Shown: positions 1 to 9,963 of the stretch, piece by piece
Layout: each line of letters begins with the position of its first letter
Position numbering within the stretch: the first letter of the stretch is position 1
DNA from: Phallus indusiatus
Lineage: Eukaryota; Basidiomycota; Agaricomycetes; Phallales; Phallaceae
DNA length: 64,000 bases
Direction of reading: 5' to 3'
NCBI GenBank assembly: GCA_027605045.1
Contig: JAQFWX010000002.1
Location: 2,480,001 to 2,544,000, forward strand
The notes under the pieces: model-generated
Told to the model about the DNA's origin: nothing
Databases searched by the model: none
Seen by the model: the letters and a program-made list of their open reading frames with translations, nothing else
Position numbers and translations under genes: made by a program

Positions 1-1
1 T

Positions 2-3000
2 GGAATCCGACCTGCGACATTGACGTCTGACGAGCTAATTGCGCAAATCATTGAAGAAGAACAATTTCTCAAAGAAGATGCACCTACCGGTACAGCACTC
101 AAGGCACGCGAATTAAGCAAGAGGCCGCGAAAACCCAAATCTGGCGCACCGAAAGGATCTTGCCATAACTGTGGCAAGAAAGGTCACTACGCTCAGGATT
201 GCTGGGAAAAAGGGGGTGGCAAAGAAGGACAGCGACCTAAATGGTTCAAGCCGAAGAATGAGAAAGTGAATGTTGCCGAAGAAAAGGTAACTTACGCTCA
301 GTCCGACTATGTATGCGCAGCAAAAGAATCTTCATCTGGGCGATCTGAATGGCTTGCGGATTCAGCGGCATCTACTCATGTGGCAAAGAACCGGGCCGAC
401 TTCACTGACTTTGTCAACGAGACATCTGAGATCAATGGTGTCAGCCCGAATTCCGTCTTGAAGGTTTATGGCCGTGGTACAGTTCCTGTCAACTTTATTG
501 TCAAAGATAAGACTTTTACAGTACATTTACGCGACGTGAAATACGCACCTGATGCACCTGACAACCTTGTATCAATTGGACGAATTACCGACCACGGGCA
601 CAAAGCCGAATTCAGCCATACAGGGGTTGAGTTCAAGTCGGCATCGGGAACTGTGTTTGCTTGTGGCACAAAGTCTGGAAGACTCTACCGAATGCAAGTT
701 GGCACTGTCAAACAGTCAGATGATTTTGTAGCAGTTGCTAAAAATCGTACCTGGAACAAGTGGCATCGCATACTGGGTCATATTGGAATGGGCGCTGTCA
801 AACTCTTGAAAAAGAATAATCTTGTGTGCGGGATGGATGTCGATGATAGTGCACCAATAACTCAATGCATGGCTTGCATTGAGGGTAAGCAAGCTGTCGA
901 GCCATTTCCAAAAGTCGCAAATGAACGGAACTTGAAGATCGGTGATCTTATTGTGACGGATGTCTGGGGACCGGCTCGAATTGAAGGCAATAGTCGCGAA
1001 AGATACTTCTATTCGTTTACTGATGTCAGGAGCCGATACACGGTATTGTATTTTGCACATACGAAAGATCAAACACTCCGGTACTTCAAAATATTCCGTG
1101 CTTTTCTGAAAAACCAATTCGGGATCAAAGTGAAGACCCTGCGGAACGATGGTGGCGGCGAATACATAAACAAAGAGTTTCAAGATTTTTGTGCTGCTAA
1201 AGGTATAGTTGTAGAGACGACTGCACCTTATTCTCCACCGCAAAATGGGATTGCCGAAAGGATCAACCGAACTGTGCTCGAACTTGGACGCTCCATGCTG
1301 TTCGCAAAAAACTTGCCTCCGAAATTATGGCCTGAGGCAACTGCGTACGCTTGCTACATCAAAAATCGCGCACCAACAAAAGCTTTAGGAAAGAACACTA
1401 CACCTTATGAAGCTTTATATGGTAAAAAGCCCGATTTTTCCCGTCTTGAGGAGTTCGGCACGAAATGTTGGGTGAAAGTTCCTGACGAACGACGGTTCAA
1501 GTTGCAATCAAAATCCGAACAACACATCTTCGTTGGTGTTGCGGAATTTGCAAAAGCTTGGAAATACTACAACATTAGGTCAAAACGAGTTCAAATATCG
1601 CGAAATATAAAGTGGGACGAAAGCGACACTCACTTGTATGTGATTCCGAATGAAGACGACTCTGACGACGATGATACACCCTTGAGCAAGGGGGAGAAAT
1701 CTCAAACACATGCTCAAGAGCCGGAAATTCGACCAATAACTCCAAGAATTGAAGTCGAGCCTGAGGGTACTCCGAAAACAATCCGCGGTTCTACAGTTGG
1801 TGTGGAGGAAATGCCCAGTCTGGTTGAGCTTGATGACGAAAAAGATGACGATTCTGATGAAGAAATGGTCAAGTCATCATTGGGAATACCAGGTGAATTT
1901 GAAACCAACGTACCGGAAACACCACAGCCGAGAAGAAGTGGCCGAAACGTCGAACGCAAGGACTATAAAGCCCTTAACGAACCCTGGAAACAAAAAGATT
2001 CAGCGGACGTGGCTTATAGTGCCACAACCACCGTCATTGCACCGGAAACATTTCGAGATGTTGAAGAACGTTTGGACGCCGAAATCTGGAAAGCTGCAAT
2101 GAAAACCGAGCTGGATCAGCATGAGAAAATGGGTACATGGGAAAAGGTTTCCTTACCTGAAGGACGGACCGCGATTAGTAACCGATGGGTCTTTGCAGTG
2201 AAGACAAAACCAGACGGCGAATTTGATAAAGCGAAGGCACGTTTAGTTGCACGCGGGTTCTCACAACAACCGGGAATGGACTATTATGATATTAGTTCAC
2301 CCGTCATCAAATTCGATTCGTTACGCACCTTGATTGCCATTGCAACTGCAAAGGATTGGGAGATCCAATTGGTTGATATTAAGGGCGCGTATCTCAACGC
2401 CGAGCTTGAGGAAGAGATCTTTATGCGACAGCCGGAAGGCTTTGAAGATGGTTCAGATCGGGTTCTTAAGCTAAAACGAGCGTTATATGGGTTGAAACAA
2501 GCAGGACGCGCATGGTACTTACACTTGCAAGAAGTACTGCTCAAGTATGGTTTCTGCCAAACCTACGCCGATGAATGTGTCTTCATCAAAAACGAAGACG
2601 GCTGTGTTCACGTCATTGCCGTTTATGTTGATGACCTTGGTTTATTTTCGAACAAGCTAGAAGGAATTCAGTATATTAAGGACATGCTTAATGAACATTT
2701 TACAGTAACGGACCTTGGAGAGATGCAAAAGGTACTTGGTATTCGCGTCGAACGAGATCGCGAAAATGGGCGCACAAAACTTTCGCAAGGGCCGTACATC
2801 AAATCCATCTTGAAGAAATTTCGAATGGACGAGTCGCACGCTGTGACGACGTCGCTAACCAAGTCGATTAAACTGCAAAAAATAGCGTCAGACGATCCAA
2901 AACGCAACACAAGTGCACCTTACCGGACAGTTGTTGGAAATCTGATGTACGCCGGAATTGGTACAAGACCAGATATTGGATTCACGGTGCAGCTGCTGAG

Positions 3001-3628
3001 TCGTTTCAACACTGCATTCGACGATACACATTGGTCAACGGCAAAACGGGTCCTCCGTTATTTGAAAGGTACTGCGGATTCCGGACTGATTTTCAACAAG
3101 AGTAAAGGTCTTGATCTCGAAGTTTACGTTGACGCGAATTGGGCGGCAGATGAAGACGCGAAATCTATCACAGGATATGTGTGCAAATTAGCCGGCGGCG
3201 CGATTTTTTGGTCTTCGAAGAAGCAATCGACGGTTGCAAGTTCGACAACGGAAGCTGAGTACATCGCACTATCGCATGCTGTTAAACATGTAATCTGGAT
3301 TCGTCAACTACTGAAAGAACTGGGATTTGAGCAGAAGAAACCTACCTCAATATATTGTGATAATTTGGGCGCGATTTCTTTGGCAAATACTCCTGGCTTT
3401 CGTGCGCGAACTCGACACATTAATATTGCTTATCATCTTATCCGGGAGCACATTAAACATCGCGAAGTATCGTTGACGAAGGTCCATACGAAGAAGAATG
3501 TGGCGGATATTCTTACTAAAGGTTTAGAAAAAGAGAAACACATTTATTTGATGAAGAAAATCGAAATGGATTTAGGTGGCGACGACATCTCTCGTCGAGG
3601 GGGAGTGTTAGACGCTAAAGCTTACTAA
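2..3628 (+). CDS. Ty1/copia Gag-Pol polyprotein, 5' part outside the window
   Basis: This is the polyprotein of a Ty1/copia LTR retrotransposon. The frame is open from the left window edge; the first start-like codon, at 20, is TTG, so the true start lies upstream and gag is truncated by the window. Domains in order: CCHC zinc knuckle (CHNCGKKGHYAQDC), aspartic protease (WLADSAAS), GAG-pre-integrase HHCC zinc site (HRILGH, then CMAC), DDE integrase (VTDVWGP, RNDGGGEY, NGIAERINR), acidic linker, reverse transcriptase (YVDDLGLF) and RNase H (YVDANWAAD, STTEAEY). No stop or frameshift was seen over about 1,200 codons, so the element may be recent. The stop lies inside the 3' LTR. The protease reads DSA where D-[ST]-G is usual. 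Confidence 0.95.
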   Translation, partial: GIRPATLTSDELIAQIIEEEQFLKEDAPTGTALKARELSKRPRKPKSGAPKGSCHNCGKKGHYAQDCWEKGGGKEGQRPKWFKPKNEKVNVAEEKVTYAQSDYVCAAKESSSGRSEWLADSAASTHVAKNRADFTDFVNETSEINGVSPNSVLKVYGRGTVPVNFIVKDKTFTVHLRDVKYAPDAPDNLVSIGRITDHGHKAEFSHTGVEFKSASGTVFACGTKSGRLYRMQVGTVKQSDDFVAVAKNRTWNKWHRILGHIGMGAVKLLKKNNLVCGMDVDDSAPITQCMACIEGKQAVEPFPKVANERNLKIGDLIVTDVWGPARIEGNSRERYFYSFTDVRSRYTVLYFAHTKDQTLRYFKIFRAFLKNQFGIKVKTLRNDGGGEYINKEFQDFCAAKGIVVETTAPYSPPQNGIAERINRTVLELGRSMLFAKNLPPKLWPEATAYACYIKNRAPTKALGKNTTPYEALYGKKPDFSRLEEFGTKCWVKVPDERRFKLQSKSEQHIFVGVAEFAKAWKYYNIRSKRVQISRNIKWDESDTHLYVIPNEDDSDDDDTPLSKGEKSQTHAQEPEIRPITPRIEVEPEGTPKTIRGSTVGVEEMPSLVELDDEKDDDSDEEMVKSSLGIPGEFETNVPETPQPRRSGRNVERKDYKALNEPWKQKDSADVAYSATTTVIAPETFRDVEERLDAEIWKAAMKTELDQHEKMGTWEKVSLPEGRTAISNRWVFAVKTKPDGEFDKAKARLVARGFSQQPGMDYYDISSPVIKFDSLRTLIAIATAKDWEIQLVDIKGAYLNAELEEEIFMRQPEGFEDGSDRVLKLKRALYGLKQAGRAWYLHLQEVLLKYGFCQTYADECVFIKNEDGCVHVIAVYVDDLGLFSNKLEGIQYIKDMLNEHFTVTDLGEMQKVLGIRVERDRENGRTKLSQGPYIKSILKKFRMDESHAVTTSLTKSIKLQKIASDDPKRNTSAPYRTVVGNLMYAGIGTRPDIGFTVQLLSRFNTAFDDTHWSTAKRVLRYLKGTADSGLIFNKSKGLDLEVYVDANWAADEDAKSITGYVCKLAGGAIFWSSKKQSTVASSTTEAEYIALSHAVKHVIWIRQLLKELGFEQKKPTSIYCDNLGAISLANTPGFRARTRHINIAYHLIREHIKHREVSLTKVHTKKNVADILTKGLEKEKHIYLMKKIEMDLGGDDISRRGGVLDAKAY

Positions 3629-3794
3629 TATTGATTACACGACTCGAATGTCGCTGAGTTAGTTTTTCCTTCAAAGGAGGTTTTTTAGACTCAGCGGACT
3701 AATAGTTTCGTTGTATATAAATCTCTTTATTCTCTATTATAATATAGTTTCCCTTTTCCTCTTCGCTCCAAACGCTCTTTGACAACACCTGACA
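3606..3794 (+). repeat. 3' LTR of the copia element (end tentative)
   Basis: The LTR begins TGTTAGACGC directly after a purine-rich tract (gaggggga, to about 3605) and appears to end at CCTGACA, an imperfect inverted match to TGTTAG. It holds a TATATAAAT box near 3714-3722. That gives a short LTR of about 190 bp. The 5' LTR and the left target duplication are outside the window, so the right border cannot be confirmed here. Confidence 0.7.
3714..3722 (+). promoter_or_regulatory. TATA box in the LTR
   Basis: TATATAAAT lies about 110 bp into the LTR, the usual place for the retroelement promoter. In a 3' LTR it could also drive transcription into the flanking F-box relic. Confidence 0.4.
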
Positions 3795-3821
3795 CATCTC
3801 ACTTTACGCATCACTCATCCG

Positions 3822-4346
3822 GCCGACTTGGAGATCTTTGACGAATTGGACTCATTAGAGTCGTGCATTATATATTTTTTCCCGCTAACTTTGAGCGTGG
3901 TAGCGGCAAGCATCTCACACGGATGCGTGAATTTGAGAAGATTACGCATCCAGTGTTCATCAGCTCTCAGAGATCTTCCAATGGTGAGCTCGAATGGATA
4001 CCACTGTTTCGTTGTATGACTTACTATAAACTCAGAATGATACCGTTCTCTCTATATTCCAAAATCTCCAGAATCTCACACATCTTTTCGGCATTTTTCT
4101 ATCTAGCAGCGGAAAGTTTCCAAATTCCGAAACCGACGCACTAATGGAGAGACTTTATGAATTCCCCAATTTACGCTACATTGATTATTATCCTGATAAA
4201 ACAAAGCTGGTGCCTACGTTTCTAGAACTAAAGAAAGATGACGTATTGGAGAAAATGTCGTATGATATCTTAGTCCCCGAACCAGGCTGTACGCCAAAGT
4301 GTTGCGAGGATCTCGAATGGGGTGGTTTTGGTCTGACTGTACTATG
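3822..4346 (+). pseudogene. F-box/LRR protein relic, copy 1 (3' part only)
   Basis: This stretch starts just after the LTR and keeps only the C-terminal half of an F-box/leucine-rich protein. One frame reads ...AASISHGCVNLRRLRI, matching AASIVRGCNILRRLHF in copy 2. Another frame (4144-4346) reads MERLYEFPNLRYID followed by FLELKKDDVLEKMSY, matching KRLYEYPKLGYID and FVKLRRNDTLETM in copy 2. The matching blocks fall in different frames separated by stops, and no F-box remains, so this is a broken gene. The copia element may have inserted into it, but the left flank is not visible. Confidence 0.6.
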
Positions 4347-4986
4347 AACAAATCAATAATTCGTTGGTGCGTTTCCTTGTCTCTTTTTGTGTCTTAATGA
4401 AAGTACTGAAATAGCGTTACATTTAGGGGATAGAAGAGAAATGAGGCATTGGAACAAATGCCGATTGAACTTCTAACTCCAAAGTTTATGCTGTTATTAT
4501 CACGTTGGTATCACGCCGAGAAATGTCAGTAATTAGCTATAAAGAAAACTTTCGTTATTTTAGTGTTTTATCTTGTGTAAGTTATGAATTAAATCAAGAT
4601 GTAGCTTGAAATTATTCTGATAGAAAGTTCGGCGTGATGTTGCTCCAATGTTTGTCCAATGTTGCTCAAAAATAGATCGCGGAGGCAAATTTGCACTGGA
4701 TCAGTTATTGAGGCCGGCCGAGACCGCTTAGACTCAGGCCGAACCTTGGGGTTGCTCATAAGCGAGTCAAGTTGAACTTTGTTTCAAACTTGCTACACCC
4801 TGAGTTTAATTCCCTCAAAAGTTATATATCCCCTGGCTAGGAGAGTGTCATTCAATGGTCTTTTATAGCACAGTTCAACTTACCTAGCAACAAAACAGTC
4901 TTTATATAGCTAGGTAGAACTCAGAGGTTTTACGCGTTAGAATTTCATACTTACCAACGAGCAACCTTTCTATTTCGTCATCATTA

Positions 4987-6141
4987 TGACTCCTGAAAAT
5001 CACTTCAGCTCTCTCTCGGTTGAAACTATCAAACAAATCCTACTTAACATCGCGTGCCCATCCGATCTCTTGTCGCTCGCGATGTGCACAGTCATCAATG
5101 CATCATCCCTGCTTTTCTCGAGTACAACAAACTGAAATTTCGTTTCGATAGATGTGGCGTCTGAGGCCATCTAAATGACGCAACCTATCCTCGTATTAAG
5201 CGTTTGGACCTTTGAACTCAGTTTCATTCTCCCCTGGACGAATGCAATCATCTTTGGAAAAAATGTTTCAAGACATCTATTGTTCCTCGTCGGGTGAGAG
5301 TCGAACAGAGATCGTTTTCTCTGGTGCTTTCTCGCATCCACAATCAATGAAATATGCATCGCCTTGACAAAAATATCTAACTTGAAGCATATTGCATTCA
5401 ATAATTATTCCGATCCGCACGGCGTGAAGGAAATCTGTTGCGCACACAACCTTTCCGCTTTGACCCTAGCAATATATAATTCTGGTTGTAAACTCAAAAA
5501 CATTGATCTTTGCCTGATATTCCCTATAGAATGGACTCTTAGAACCCAAGCTTCCACTTATAAGGGTAAGTAATGTGTGTTTTGAAGTCGATAAAACAAC
5601 TTGAACTTTTGAACTCTTCTCCTTTAGATGCTCTCTGATGCGAGTTGGCTATCTTCCATCAAAACATGTCACCCACTCAGTGAGCAGATCGACCTGGAAA
5701 TTTTTACGAGTTGAACTCAATCAAGTCGGGTCACATATATAGTAGTCCTCCATTTCTATCGAAGGTAGACATAGAAAAGTGGCAGCAAGCATTGTACGAG
5801 GATGCAACATCTTGAGAAGACTACACTTTTGGGTCCCTCGTTTGGTTATTCCAGTAATAAGCTTCAATGTATTTTATTATATTTATTGCTATGGCTTACC
5901 CAGAAACTCAGAATGACGCCGTTCTCTCTCTTTTTCAAGGTCTCCCCGGTCTTGCGCACCTTTTCGGCCTTGTTTCATATCGCAGTAAACGCTTTCCAGA
6001 CTGCGGAACCGATACGTTGGTGAAGAGACTCTATGAATACCCCAAGTTAGGCTACATTGATTGTCCTTTGAATGAAATGGAGCCGGTGTATAGATTCGTG
6101 AAACTACGAAGAAATGACACGCTAGAGACAATGGTCCTATA
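4987..6141 (+). pseudogene. F-box/LRR protein relic, copy 2
   Basis: The ATG at 4987 opens a recognisable F-box (HFSSLSVETIKQILLNI, then CPSDLLSLAMC). The frame then has to shift near 5085-5090 to continue as IIPAFLEYNKLKFRFDRCGV, and it stops again at about 5158. Further pieces follow in other frames (LNDATYPRIKRLDL; SNLKHIAFNNYSDPHGVKEI; LVKRLYEYPKLGYIDC; FVKLRRNDTLETM). F-box proteins are substrate adaptors of SCF ubiquitin ligases and are much expanded in mushrooms. One or two of the breaks could be introns, but the early shift has no convincing splice sites. It is a tandem relative of copy 1. Confidence 0.6.
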
Positions 6142-7044
6142 AAATCTTAAGCAAGTCTAGTTTGCCAAATTCTTGCGACCATGTCCGATGGGGCAGCTTT
6201 GATGCTTAGTTTGTCTCTTTTTTGCCTCATACTCTTCGCATTTTCCACCTTTCCAGCCGTTTACTATGTAGATTTTAACGATTGTCGGTTAAATGTCAAC
6301 CATCACATATGCTGCTATGCATCACTCGTAGTCTGGAATACCAAGATGACAATGAGGCTTAGAAGCATAGAAGTGGAGTATCTGGCTATTTTGCAAAAGC
6401 GTATCATGATTGGCTCTGAGTTTGTTCACCTGCTCAGTGCTTTATCCGCGGGTGTGAGTACTAGTAGTATTAGTACTTACGAATAATTAATCGACAGCTG
6501 TGAAAAAGCCGAAGAAAAAGCCTAAATGAGAAGTTCCGACGTGTCAAGGAAAAATGAGAACATTGACGGGTTCTTCAAGGATATACCCAGATCAGTTTGT
6601 GATCCTTCTCGGGGAATATCATCATGCTATTGTGGCCTGTAACGGTCATTCATAATTTGCAATTCAAGAATTTAGTGCCCTTTCAATTAGAATGCGAAGA
6701 TACTGGCTTTTTCTTTCGAGAAGTCTGAGTCTAAGCCAGATTAATTCATATCGTATGGGCCTGGCACTCTCCAATCCTGACAAGAACTGAACAAGAACTC
6801 TGCCAGGGCTCCTTCAGCGTGGTACAAGCATGTCACGCTGGCATGAGATAATAAACTCGGCTCCGTGATTGGCTGGAGCGGAACGGAACGAGACTTCCCG
6901 ACGGCGCCAGCGTGACCTCAACCTACGTCACAATGCAAAGGAGTCAACTACCAGCCAAGAAAATACAGAAAAACTAATTCTCTCTTCCCATCATCATCCT
7001 CCTCATCATCCTCCTCATCAGCTCTCTCGTCTTTCCTTCCTCAA
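6142..7044. other. Intergenic region upstream of the PP2C gene
   Basis: A 101-codon open frame at 6181-6486 begins with a hydrophobic run but shows no family resemblance, and it is not called. An inverted CCAAT motif (attgg) sits near 6869. A TC-rich run with TCC/ATC repeats at about 6986-7040 looks like a 5' leader for the gene that follows. Confidence 0.4.
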
Positions 7045-9963
7045 ATGTCGACGAAGAGGCTTTGCACCGTCATTCCCCGCCAGTCCAGGGCATTGTCCTT
7101 TTATCATATTGAGCCCACACCACCGCCACATCCATACGCTCGTCCCTCTCCAGCTTCCACTTCTCGACATACTGGTCATGGTTCTGGTTCTGGTTCACCA
7201 GGAAACGCTGCTCATGGTCAAAGCTCATCTACCTCATCGACAGGCTCAACCTCATCCTCGTCGACGCCTTCTCAGGGTCAACCCCAGACCCAAGGTCAGC
7301 CACAAACTCAAGCACAGCCCCAAAGCGGATCCTCATCCTCTCCTTCTTCTTCTTCTTCTTCTTCTTCGTCATCCTCATCTTCAAGTTCATCGTCTACACA
7401 TGGTTCAGCACCGCTAAGTCCTGGTAATTCAGCCTCAAATGGCCAATTATCTATCTCCCAACCAGCCTCCTCTTCATCGTCATCTTCTCAAGTTCAGGCG
7501 CTTCCATATAATCAGCATTATTACTTATTCCCAAGTTTACGTACGGATCTTCTCATCTCTCCGCCGTATTATATTTCAGCAATGGCCATGAAAGTGCTTA
7601 ATGCGTCTTCCGCAAAGCGCACACGAGCAAAGACGGTGTACCGGTTCTCGGCCGGCGCATATGGTATTCCAAAGCGAAGGGCAAGCACTATGAGCGTAAA
7701 CATCAACGCAAAGGGTAGTGCTCCAGTCCCGTTTGATCCCCCGCCCATCCCTATCCCCCTTTCTCCTTCAGCATCCCCAATGTACCCCAGACCCTTGAAT
7801 CCCACCTCTGCTACTACACCTAACAAGCCGAATCGTATTCCAAATACGAATCTCGCCGATTCAGATTCACTTAATCTCGCAATGCAAGTAGGCGAAGACG
7901 CGTATTTCATTCGACCAGATGCTATGGGAGTCTCAGACGGCGTGGGCGGATGGTCGAGGTCTCCGTTCGCAAAGGAAGCAAACTCAGCCATGTTCTCAAA
8001 AAGCTTGATGCATTATTGTTCATATGAAATTGGGCTGGTTTCAGGTGGGAAAGATGGCGGTAGCAGTGGTGACTCGCTTTCATTCTCGCAAGGCAAAGGG
8101 AAGGCAAAAGCGGAGAGTAATACCTCATTCGGATCTTTCTTTTGGAACGCGAATGATTCACTACACTCAGCTCCAGTACAGCCCTCTGCAGCACAATCTT
8201 CTCCATCTTCATCGACACCCTCTTCCTCCTCATCACCTCCCGACATCAATCCGGTCGACATCTTGCAACGTGCTTATGATCGTTGCATGGCTTCGTTCAA
8301 AAGTCAAGGTCTAACAGGCGGTAGCGCAACAGCTCTACTGGCCATACTCCGTGATCAAGAACTACGTGTTGCCCATTTAGGAGATTGTGCCCTTGTCGTC
8401 ATGCGTAATGGTGATTTGTTGTACCGAAGTGAGGAGATGCAGCATGCCGTCAGTGTTTGGACTTGTTTTTCATCGAACTATTTCACAGATTATTGACTCA
8501 TTTTTTTTCCCTTCAGTTTAACTATCCCCTCCAATTAGGTCCATGCTCGCCGACTCAGCCGACACAAGCCAGGCTTATCACAATTCCGGTTCAAGAGGAT
8601 GATATCGTCATTCTCTCTTCTGACGGGATGACGGATAATCTATGGGACGAAGATATCATAGACGAAGTTCGTAAATTCATGCGTGACGCTGATCACCTCG
8701 GCGTCAACGCCTCTCCCCGAACCAGCACAGGCGAAACACCCTCCTCCGACTTTGGATTGTCATCCCTCCCTGTCCCTGGCGGATTATCGCGACCAATTCC
8801 GAGCACAAGTACAAGCACAAGCACAGTAACAGGCACGAAGGAAGATGCAGAAAAAGAAAAACAACGTTGGCGCGCTACATTACCAGCGCAACTCAGCAAG
8901 GCACTCTGTTCGCGCGCGAAGAAAGTTAGTGAAAGTGGACGAAAAAGAGACGGGCGTGTGTATGGAGGTATCAGAACGTCGTCATCGTCAATGTCCTCCA
9001 GAAGCTTGAAAATCCCACCGGCTACACCGTCTGCTCCTACTGTCGCTTCTGTTGCTCCTTCCGTCTCTTTGTCGACTTCAACACCAGAACCTGCTTCGGT
9101 GGCGGCGGATATTTCTGCTGTCCTTATGGATGATCTTCCCACCATTATCGGAAAGGACACGCCTTCGATTACGAGCGTTTTGGAAGGGTCGGCGATAGTT
9201 GAAGAACTAACCCAGTTGGATACCTCGTATCCACTCTTATCTACCGACTCGGGTCTGAATGCTACTCCGACACCCAGTTTAGACACGAGTACTTCCACAC
9301 TACCTTCGAATGATTCAAAGCTGCCTTCTTCCTCGGCGTCAACTCCAAATCCAGCTTCACCTTCACCTTCAGGCACGGCCGCTCCCTCGAGGTCATCGTC
9401 GCGTCAAACTTCTCGTGTGTCATCTCCATCTCGGGCGTCTGCAACAGCAACAGCAACACCAGAAGAGGATGAAATTCCTTTTGCTCGACGTGCAAGAGAA
9501 GAAGGAATTAGGTTCCCTGGTGGTGGTAAATGTGATGGTAAGTTTATTGTTCTGTCTTCCTCCTGACTTGCAATTACGCGTAACTTCTTAACGTACAACA
9601 TCAACGCTTCTTAACAACCGATGAGCTATTCATTTACGCTGACCTCTATTCACAGATATATCCGTTCTGGTAGCAGTCATATCGTCGTCGTATCCTGACC
9701 CGGAAACCGACGAATATCAGACAACCTCAAGAGATCAACTTCATCTTTCTTCTTCTCCTCAACCCGAGACCAACGGGTTTTACAGTTTCACTACTAGTAA
9801 TCAGATGTTCACGTCTATCCCGGCAGCTTTGAAAGCACAGCTGCTGATGAACGTGTCCATGTCATCAACTTCTGCATCTCCTTCATCAGCTACTTCATCA
9901 TTCTCATTGGCCTCATTGCATAATCCCTTGTCTGTACCAGTACCAACTTCCTTGACCTCCTAA
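7045..9963 (+). CDS. PTC7: PP2C-type protein phosphatase, PTC7-like
   Basis: This is a metal-dependent Ser/Thr phosphatase of the PTC7/SpoIIE-like PP2C branch. Three exons join in frame (7045-8448, 8517-9537, 9656-9963) into about 910 residues. Metal-site motifs appear in order: GEDAYF, SDGVGGW, GGSATALLAIL, AHLGDC, LSSDGMTDNLW and, across the second intron, KCDDISVLVAVIS. The N terminus is basic (MSTKRLCTVIPRQSRAL), as expected for a mitochondrial presequence. A poly-Ser/Gln/Pro tract follows. A second Ser/Thr-rich insert of over 100 residues lies between LCSRAKKVSE and FARRAREEGIRFPGGG, so the protein is much longer than yeast Ptc7. In yeast this family dephosphorylates the coenzyme Q enzyme Coq7. 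The symbol is by homology. Confidence 0.9.
7340..7400 (+). repeat. Serine-codon microsatellite in the PP2C gene
   Basis: A run of TCT/TCC/TCA triplets encodes more than 20 consecutive serines, apart from isolated substitutions. It lies between the presequence-like start and the catalytic domain. Triplet slippage here would change length without shifting the frame. Confidence 0.8.

Noticed and set aside
716..1243. 175-codon minus-strand frame
   Set aside because: It lies opposite the integrase domain of the copia element and has no motif.
8693..9376. 227-codon minus-strand frame, Glu/Val-rich
   Set aside because: It is the complement of the Ser/Thr-rich part of the PP2C gene, where codon bias leaves the reverse frame open.
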